Assembly (NCBI GenBank): GCA_900128585.1
Contig: LT642316.1
Location: 1 to 23,490 of the forward strand
DNA length: 23,490 nt
Direction: 5' to 3'
Source: Stramenopiles sp. TOSAG23-3
Lineage: Eukaryota > Sar
In this document: positions 17,701 to 23,490 of the stretch, one piece after another
Position numbering within the stretch: position 1 is the stretch's first letter
Layout: every line of letters starts with the position of its first letter
Program-made: the position numbers and the translations under genes
Notes under the pieces: generated by a model
The model's input: the letters and a program-made list of their open reading frames with translations, nothing else
What the model was told of the DNA's origin: nothing
The model's database searches: none

Positions 17701-20700
17701 TTTGAAGTTACTTACTACCTTAATGGACAAATAGACGCATCAAAAAATCTTGCGCCTGACTTTTGCATACATCAGACGTATGTTCTTGCTCCTACCAGTT
17801 ACCCCTGCCCCGACGGGTACGTGCAGGTGAGTGATAAGGATGTGTGCAACAATGCTGCGGGTGAACTCCTGCCTGGCCAATTCAATGGGGTTCTCTCCAA
17901 CATATTAGATCACGTCGCGGGGTGCATCACGTACTTAGACGGGTCTACAAAGAAGATAATGTTCAATGAGCCGACAGAACCAGGAGGCACCGGTGGTGAG
18001 AAAGTGTGCGAGCCAAAACCTTACAGAACTGTCGAAAATGGGAATCCTTGCCCGCACGGTTACAAACAAGAGGACGATCTGGATAAGTGCAAGGTCGCCT
18101 GTGGCGAACTTTCGTCTGGACCTTGCACGTTCTCGGAAACATTCACCCACGATCACCACCCTGGTTGTATCGTTGATAGCACCGATGCCGTACAGTTTAA
18201 CCTGGGTGGGACGAATCTTCCTACAACACAGGGCAAAAGAATTTGCAAGCCCTGCATAGCAAATTTTGTGCCTTCCCTCGGAGATAGGATCGCGCAGGGC
18301 ATTCCAGGTGGTCGGCTTTACAATTTTAGATTATGGAAGCGAGCCCTAACCCAGGCGGAAATACGGAGAAACAGCATGTCGCGGTCTTTTGAGATAATAG
18401 CCCCGCCGTATGGCCCCATCGTTTGGCTTCCATTTCACGACAACGTCCTGGAGGTTATCAACAATCAGGCAATCACGTATACTGGAAATGCTGTTGCGAT
18501 TGGGACGATCGACGTGGGGGCCCTCTCTGAGCGAAGTTTAAAGGCACTCATCGACGTGTTCGATGATTCGTCTCTAGATTGCACGATTTCGTGCGTGGAC
18601 GACGCTCTGTGTTTTGATGCGTTTCCATGGAAAACTGGCAAGATGACTTGGGGGCAATTTAAGACCGAGGCTTCAAATCGCGAAGGCCGGCTGCCTACAT
18701 TGAAAGAGGGGAGGTCTTTGAGTGCAGACGATCCTCTATTGTCCGACATTTGGATTGCTGTCCAAAATCACGCTGCCCCAGGGGGAAAGGACTGGATGCA
18801 GCTTTCGGTCCGAAACAGTAGATTTCAACATGGGGTGTCCTATTTTGAAACATTTGGATCTTACCCGTCTTGGGGAGACGACTCCAAGGCGGTTTTTACT
18901 CCCAGAAGCAAATATTTTGCCTTCGTTCCTGTGAACGAAAACAAAAACATGCAGAATTTGTTCAGGCTGGACCTTCAAAATTACAAATGGAAGCCCAGCC
19001 CGTTCGCCGAAAATATTCCCCCTTCGCCCATTCAAAGCATCGTGAGCCGTGTCCTCACCTTGTCTAACGTGGCAAAATACGGGGCAGGGGATGTAGTCGT
19101 TGTTTCCTTGCAATACGAACCACCTGCGGACTCTACGTGTGAAGCGGAGTTTGGTGGAGAAAACAAGAACGGTATGTTTACTATTTTGAAGGTAGACGGG
19201 AGCACCAATACGATAGAGTTGAGCGAAAGTCTGACTGATATGGACAGCTCGGGCCATGTCAACGATGGGTGCAGCTTGTCCCGGCTGAATGTAGTAAAGC
19301 CAAGAAATATCCCTTTCAAAGCCATTGTAAACATTGTCGACAAAGCAATATTTATAGCGTCTGCCACAGGCTACAATGTTGGTGACCGCGTGACTATTGG
19401 GTACCAACTCGATCTGCAGTCGCGGAAATGCCAAGCAGTGGGATCCTACACAGTTTCAAAAGTAGACAGTAGCAGTAGCCCGGCAACCCTAACAGTCGAG
19501 GAGACGATCGCTGGTGGAGACTTTGATAATAGTAATAACACAAACGTGAACAACGGGTGCCGCCTGGGGCGATATGTTCCTGTAAAACTATTGCAGTGGA
19601 CAGAAGTATCCATAAGCGACGAGTTTAAACCGTCCCCTCGGCACGGGCACTCTGCTGTTGTGAATCATGGTACTATGTACGTTTTTGGAGGCTACGATGG
19701 AAAACAGTACTTGAACGATGTCCAAACCATTGATTTAGAAGCTGTGGCTAACCCTAATGTTATTCAAAACAAATGGAGAGCAGGGGTGTCTCGTCAAGTA
19801 TCTGGGAGATTCCTTTACCTGCGTTCAACCAAGAACACATCATTGACCGTTTCAGAAATCCAAGTGATCAATTACTACGGCGAAAACATAGCGGTAGGAG
19901 TTTCTTGCAATGAGGGTGTTGACTGCTTGTTACATGGTAGTGGAACCGGAGCCCAAACTCCAAACCCAAGCAACAAGATAAAAGATGGTGACATTCCTTC
20001 AAGAGTCCACTCCGCGGGCGCGGGGGGGTTCAAAGCGTACAGCTTGAAAACGAGCAGTGCAGGAAATACAAACGATGATAATTGGCTTCGAATAGAATTT
20101 CTAAACAAATTCACAGACTCATTGATTCACAAAATAAAGATTTGGACCAGCAGTGACCTCGCTGAAAAAACCCAGCTGTTGAATGCGAGGCTGTACATAA
20201 CGGATGAGGCCATGACAACGTACGGAGACCCGTCGACGTATTCTTTAAAGTGGGTACTAAATGGAACAAATTATCAGGAATACGTTGTCGGCGGCAATCT
20301 TGGGAATCCCAGGGACCAATTTGAGCACGTGTGTGCAAGTAGAAAGGCCGATTCGGACTGCACCGTTTTGTCTGCTGCTCCAAACAGTTTTTACAGACGC
20401 CTGGACACGGCAATGGAAGATTGCTTGAGCTTGCCAAGCAATGAAAGTGCTCTTGTATGCAATGCGATTCTTGAGGAGAAATTAAACGACTTTCCCCAGT
20501 TTAAACACCAATTTTCGTTTCTTCACTGTCCCCAAGTCCCCGCTTGCAACGGAGCCTACGACGCTAGCGGGAAGTCGCTGTTTTGGCTGTTGAGAGCTCG
20601 TCAAGAACCATTACCCCGGAGTAACCATTCTGCGGTGATCCAGAACGGGGCGATGTATGTTTTTGGTGGCTGGAACGGCGCCAATATATTTGACGATACA

Positions 20701-23025
20701 TGGATATTTGATACTTCCTCCCATAAGTGGAGCGAGATTACGTCCATTCCTAAGCGTCCATCTCCGCGATTTGCGCATGCATCAATATTACTGTTCGGGC
20801 GCATGGTCACATTTGGTGGGTTGAGTAGCCCGCAGGATCCAGATTTGTTTGCCGACACCAATAGCCTGTGCACATCTACTCACAGATGTTCGTTAGCAAG
20901 CAGCATCGTCTCCGATCCCCCGGGGAATGAGAGAATTGGCATGTATTACGTCGACGAAGGATCGCTCTGTTGGCCAACCAAACTAAATCCGAACAATTTT
21001 TGGACGGGCGTTCCTGCTGCGTGGAAGGGTCGCGTAGCTCTCTGGAATAAGAAAAAGGAAATGGGTCCCTCAAAGCAGTTTACAATAGTGCCAAAGCAAG
21101 CCTCGATCGTCGGTGTAATCTCCTCACAAGAAGCATCTAAAGCAGGGTTTGACTTCACCGATGACAATTTTAACAGTGACAATGAATTGTATTATCATCA
21201 CCGACACGTTGACAACACGCTTTCGTCTATTTACGGAGAAACGACACAATTTTGGAAAGAAAAAGACAACAACGAGTACTCTGTCACCCTAAGTTTTCAA
21301 GGGCGGAACATTCGCGGCTACAAGAACACGGCGGTCCATGCTCCCGTTGAATACTATTATGGCAGGATAGAGGGAAATATCGGCAAACTGGCCCTTGCAG
21401 GTAATGGTTTGTACGACTTGCTTCTTTCGCAAGATGGGACAGAAATCAAGTTAACAAAAGATAGTACTACAATAACATGGGAGAAATACGAAGGCGAAAG
21501 CTTTAGCGATCAAAAAAAATGGGTCGAATCAACCATTACTACTTTAAAGCATGACAACCTTGAAGATAGCGCAGGAGTCGCCGTAAAGGTGTATACGTCG
21601 CGCGTGCTGGCAGGAGTGCCGGTCGTCCTTCGAACGAGGGAATCTTGGAAGGGAACGGTTTCGATCGAACCATTACCCGTCCACCATGCATCTGCTTGCA
21701 ACGAATGTGTAGAAACAAATGATATTCACCAAATGCGCCTCTACTCGACTTCGGGATGTGAGGCCAACTGCGTTGGCTGCACTAGTCACGAAACGTGTAT
21801 TGTCTGCCGGGAAGAATTCTATCTAATAAATGGAAACTGCTTTCCGCGGGACGTTTGCCCGTACGGGACACAACGCCAAGAGGATGGCATGCTACCGGAA
21901 CGTGTGTGCTTAACGTGTGGGAATGGGTTCTCGTATTGCACCGGCTTTGATAGCTACCTTCGCCCAGGGAACAATGAACCCAGTTACAACGATTTTGTCT
22001 CGGGTACACACTTGATGTCCTCTGGAGAAACAGAGTTTCAAGTCTCCCAGGGTCTTGTGCTCGGCCAAGTGAAGATGTTTGCGAATTTTAATGTAACTTT
22101 TCAGTTGCGCCCCGGTACAGCATCGCGGGATATCTGGAGTGAAATCCTGAGATTTTCGAGCAATCCCCACGGAGATTGCTGCGAGTACGGGGACATTCAC
22201 GTAGGCGTCTACTTTGCTCCTTCGTCGCTCGATGTCAAAATTGTAATTGGTAACACGCTGAATGGACACTTCCATGTCATTATAACAGCAGCGGACAGCC
22301 AACTTTCTGCAGATACATGGAGCCGTGTCCAGATCGTCGCAAGGGGCAATAAATATTTCTTGCAGCTGGGATCAAACGAAACTCACATTGTGACAAATAA
22401 CATACACAAACGTCCTGCCCCTTCGAAGATGACAACTGTGTATGCAAGCCGTGATCCAACCTCCCTGTACAGCAGTCCGCCGGGGAATCGCATCAGCAAT
22501 CGTGTCTATGGGTTCTTTTACCCGTTCACGCAGATACCTACCATGGGGACAGCGTTTGCGAAGAAAAAAATTGGGCAGACAGAACTGTACTCTGAATTCA
22601 GAATCAGAATTAAAATAAGGTTTACTGAGGCTACCGTCACTAACACTGACATTGCGTACTTCAGTAGCAGCGATAGTGGGACGGGAGATTACTACCCCAA
22701 AATATATGTTAAAGATAATGAAGTTTGTGCCAAAATGAAGGATAACGCTGCACTTTGTGATGACGCCAACCATCAAAGTCGAAGTCACAATAAAGAAGAA
22801 TGGCATGCTTGGGAATATACCGTGAAAGCGGGCGTGCAAACTCTTCGGGGGGACAGCACGTACAAAACAGCCGATAACTTAGGTGACACTAGCTCCATCG
22901 TAAGCAGGCCCGGCTACGTGTTTGTGGCAGCTGCTTCAAACATTATGCCAAAGGACTTGCAGTATGAACCTTTGAATTATGCCGCTGATGCGAAGATAAA
23001 GGATTTGTGGTACAATCCGTTGTAG
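14752..23025 (+). CDS. Giant secreted PAN/Kelch/LamG/discoidin-like mosaic protein
   Basis: A single uninterrupted exon encodes 2757 residues. The ATG at 14752 is chosen because it starts a signal peptide (MAVRVYASFLFLIVAPLFLN). The frame extends upstream only to a TTG at 14641. Domains in order: PAN/apple-like with six Cys (34-108); a Cys module (about 261-334); a second Cys module with PCPYGY...GKRVC (581-642); Kelch repeats (about 722-862); a LamG/concanavalin-like domain (893-1209) interrupted by two more Cys modules (1018-1086, 1099-1165); a Cys/Trp region with TWGQFKTEA and GRLPTL (about 1284-1393); two copies of an unnamed roughly 88-residue repeat (1428-1515, 1523-1611); a Kelch motif (about 1626-1665); a discoidin/F5-8C-like domain (about 1684-1845); more Kelch repeats (about 1953-2030); a furin-like Cys-rich segment (2336-2389); and two beta-sandwich-like C-terminal regions (about 2440-2560, 2611-2757). 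There is no membrane anchor, so it is probably an extracellular matrix, adhesion or glycan-binding protein. The function is inferred from domain types only. Confidence 0.9.
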   Translation: MAVRVYASFLFLIVAPLFLNACARPYTSSNGRHCLQGRARKMWSDGEFSGYGDTNRTEAVCKAECDKYPDECAGFDYYRPTGSCLFRGGKLPDLYEASKEGLYRRGNCSNSDDFHHALLPAAIGGTCKTIGKVVESIARIKNFPIAACQPTDGSFVLFSGTVCNVDGGILWDSMTVVQDRLVGKTSKDCTFTRAEAEANGNLDKLKFFGQCGEAPEALETGGPFLSGLSGGGGFGPFFGYVGHYLLKGETKCEVSLSKRQCRLFAKLRGFQFSLSGQNYNNPEGQDAKFQQNIPTLPSGCYINEGTVEWNRNDNAHTCYNTHSDDDSSTIACVCAVPVPSSACSLNCPETKLEQISLDGDCGDGDLDDSNRQEFLIPNTPTHPGTLEGARGMCAKFCSKLEKQSWEREKCKYFSVSSNLLDGAEDKCYQEFLPDDCLSYEQNTNSKQTYKLGPWPHCSVNRAFGGVAIDYESQWSTHVATPFYEIPSSAWKQVTIESSNLACKLIGGHLGSTGAWSSTTSLQFRFLGRSLVRCDITIPYTFVGIKGSIAVTSVGASSVGVEGLSGWGMAAAYQSSAADGMPCPYGYAPVTNNKDCGLAASQLQKTFSTAADDTKIHGCFLDTDVYFNSLGFDGPSQTGKRVCASIAVPTPSSISLGNHIRPILRTDSTTTISSSSTLSYGTSEGLGSSSVIRIETSQSTGSANDFDVTVNLEVLVHGESGGELPSPRHSHSLFIDNDFERNEIHDQKPIVYMYGGRQGNAISGDLYAVNVSSMAWTRPTVVDNGQQPGPTYGHRVIGYKNSMISFGGCCHDKQAHNEVYSLDLDSMTWTRLTVGGSAPDPRMYHSFVRWEDSAYVFGGVVGSNPKLVAAAPCARHGKRMNIIKAATIPTSPSVLLPFVVDNKEPTRTALTYETWIRTPETFLSSAALEIIGGNSNNPDHGWYLKTDASCGGGFCQYLGQSNFFGSTPVDEGVWYHLAVTMSEGFEVTYYLNGQIDASKNLAPDFCIHQTYVLAPTSYPCPDGYVQVSDKDVCNNAAGELLPGQFNGVLSNILDHVAGCITYLDGSTKKIMFNEPTEPGGTGGEKVCEPKPYRTVENGNPCPHGYKQEDDLDKCKVACGELSSGPCTFSETFTHDHHPGCIVDSTDAVQFNLGGTNLPTTQGKRICKPCIANFVPSLGDRIAQGIPGGRLYNFRLWKRALTQAEIRRNSMSRSFEIIAPPYGPIVWLPFHDNVLEVINNQAITYTGNAVAIGTIDVGALSERSLKALIDVFDDSSLDCTISCVDDALCFDAFPWKTGKMTWGQFKTEASNREGRLPTLKEGRSLSADDPLLSDIWIAVQNHAAPGGKDWMQLSVRNSRFQHGVSYFETFGSYPSWGDDSKAVFTPRSKYFAFVPVNENKNMQNLFRLDLQNYKWKPSPFAENIPPSPIQSIVSRVLTLSNVAKYGAGDVVVVSLQYEPPADSTCEAEFGGENKNGMFTILKVDGSTNTIELSESLTDMDSSGHVNDGCSLSRLNVVKPRNIPFKAIVNIVDKAIFIASATGYNVGDRVTIGYQLDLQSRKCQAVGSYTVSKVDSSSSPATLTVEETIAGGDFDNSNNTNVNNGCRLGRYVPVKLLQWTEVSISDEFKPSPRHGHSAVVNHGTMYVFGGYDGKQYLNDVQTIDLEAVANPNVIQNKWRAGVSRQVSGRFLYLRSTKNTSLTVSEIQVINYYGENIAVGVSCNEGVDCLLHGSGTGAQTPNPSNKIKDGDIPSRVHSAGAGGFKAYSLKTSSAGNTNDDNWLRIEFLNKFTDSLIHKIKIWTSSDLAEKTQLLNARLYITDEAMTTYGDPSTYSLKWVLNGTNYQEYVVGGNLGNPRDQFEHVCASRKADSDCTVLSAAPNSFYRRLDTAMEDCLSLPSNESALVCNAILEEKLNDFPQFKHQFSFLHCPQVPACNGAYDASGKSLFWLLRARQEPLPRSNHSAVIQNGAMYVFGGWNGANIFDDTWIFDTSSHKWSEITSIPKRPSPRFAHASILLFGRMVTFGGLSSPQDPDLFADTNSLCTSTHRCSLASSIVSDPPGNERIGMYYVDEGSLCWPTKLNPNNFWTGVPAAWKGRVALWNKKKEMGPSKQFTIVPKQASIVGVISSQEASKAGFDFTDDNFNSDNELYYHHRHVDNTLSSIYGETTQFWKEKDNNEYSVTLSFQGRNIRGYKNTAVHAPVEYYYGRIEGNIGKLALAGNGLYDLLLSQDGTEIKLTKDSTTITWEKYEGESFSDQKKWVESTITTLKHDNLEDSAGVAVKVYTSRVLAGVPVVLRTRESWKGTVSIEPLPVHHASACNECVETNDIHQMRLYSTSGCEANCVGCTSHETCIVCREEFYLINGNCFPRDVCPYGTQRQEDGMLPERVCLTCGNGFSYCTGFDSYLRPGNNEPSYNDFVSGTHLMSSGETEFQVSQGLVLGQVKMFANFNVTFQLRPGTASRDIWSEILRFSSNPHGDCCEYGDIHVGVYFAPSSLDVKIVIGNTLNGHFHVIITAADSQLSADTWSRVQIVARGNKYFLQLGSNETHIVTNNIHKRPAPSKMTTVYASRDPTSLYSSPPGNRISNRVYGFFYPFTQIPTMGTAFAKKKIGQTELYSEFRIRIKIRFTEATVTNTDIAYFSSSDSGTGDYYPKIYVKDNEVCAKMKDNAALCDDANHQSRSHNKEEWHAWEYTVKAGVQTLRGDSTYKTADNLGDTSSIVSRPGYVFVAAASNIMPKDLQYEPLNYAADAKIKDLWYNPL

Positions 23026-23490
23026 TTTTTTTAGAACCGCTAATATAATAGTAATTATAAAAAATGTTTAGTAAACACTCATCCTAATAAACACATCACA
23101 CGTATAGTATGTAAAGATATTAATACTTCACTTCGACGACTAAAATAATATTGGGACTGCTGTTTTTTCCTCGTTGTCCTGTACCAGGTATAATATAATT
23201 TTAATATTATACCAGGTACCTGTACCGGGTACCTGTACCTACCTGGTACCTGGTATAATACCAGGTTCCGTGACCGTAGTATTAAATATGATAAAATATT
23301 AAAGATTTTTTTTTTTATTGCTCCTCTCCTATTGCCTTCGTCTCCTCCGTCCTCCTTCACGCTCTACGCTCTACGCTCTACCACACAACGTTTAATAGAT
23401 TTAGCTACCTACCATATCATTGAACGTTATTACCTTGAAACAGCGAATTTAATCTCCCAAGCCAATAAATTGGTAATATTCACCTATATA
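23026..23490. other. 3' spacer after the giant gene
   Basis: AT-rich sequence with an AATAAA at 23086-23091, 61 nt after the stop, a candidate polyadenylation signal. A palindrome cluster follows at 23181-23267, then CTCTACGCTCTACGCTCTAC (three CTCTACG-type units) near 23362. The minus-strand open frame at 23079-23360 runs through the palindromes and is not accepted as a gene. Confidence 0.55.
23181..23267. repeat. Nested palindrome cluster built on ACCAGGTA / GGTACC
   Basis: Arms GGTATAATAT (23187-23196) and ATATTATACC (23204-23213) are perfect 10-bp inverted repeats around a 7-nt loop. CAGGTACCTG (23213-23222) is a perfect palindrome. ACCTGGTATAATACCAGGT (23248-23266) has perfect 9-bp arms around one base. 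Between them are repeated GTACCTGTACC units, so the block can fold in several ways. Confidence 0.85.

Noticed and set aside
18601-18930. Idea that the RLPT region is a formylglycine-generating enzyme serving the sulfatases
   Set aside because: The motif is short, the active-site cysteine pattern of FGE is not visible, and it sits inside a giant mosaic protein.
23079-23360. 93-codon minus-strand frame
   Set aside because: It passes through the palindrome cluster and AT-rich DNA, and its sequence reads as translated repeat.

Overview
This window is nuclear DNA from a eukaryote. The evidence is two spliceosomal introns with GT-AG ends, secretory signal peptides, a peroxin-11, a membrane calpain, and long AT-rich spacers full of simple repeats between GC-richer coding blocks. 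The standard genetic code fits: TAA, TAG and TGA all end reading frames. The gene mix (cysteine-type sulfatases, a protist-style calpain, a TM2 protein, and a giant secreted PAN/Kelch/LamG mosaic) suggests a free-living protist or microalga. A stramenopile is plausible, but that is inference from family repertoire and not a demonstrated placement.

Layout from left to right: a truncated minus-strand secreted acidic protein (1-598); an ARSB-like sulfatase with two introns (+, 1415-3128) converging on a second, unrelated-subfamily sulfatase (-, 3242-4930); a PDZ/Tudor-like/transmembrane calpain (-, 5533-8229); a secreted EGF-like plus TM2 membrane protein (+, 9127-9606); a C-terminally anchored alpha-helical protein with a cyclase-like QW motif (-, 9996-11192); a cation-diffusion-facilitator-like protein (+, 11803-12651); PEX11 (-, 12780-13454); and a 2757-residue secreted multidomain adhesion/lectin-like protein in one exon (+, 14752-23025). 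Seven of the eight adjacent gene pairs lie on opposite strands. Convergent spacers are short (113, 128 and 389 bp). Spacers that carry 5' ends are long (about 600-1300 bp).

The genes do not form one pathway, but a secretory/surface theme is clear. Two secreted sulfatases would act on sulfated glycans. The giant protein combines PAN, Kelch, LamG-like, discoidin-like and furin-like Cys-rich modules. The TM2 protein and the truncated acidic protein also enter the secretory route. The most notable items are the giant mosaic protein, with a repeated Cys module that twice interrupts its LamG fold and a tandem unnamed domain; the calpain, with an EF-hand loop just before its catalytic cysteine; and the CDF-like transporter, with glutamine replacing the usual metal-binding histidine. 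No CRISPR array, rRNA, tRNA or mobile element was recognised.
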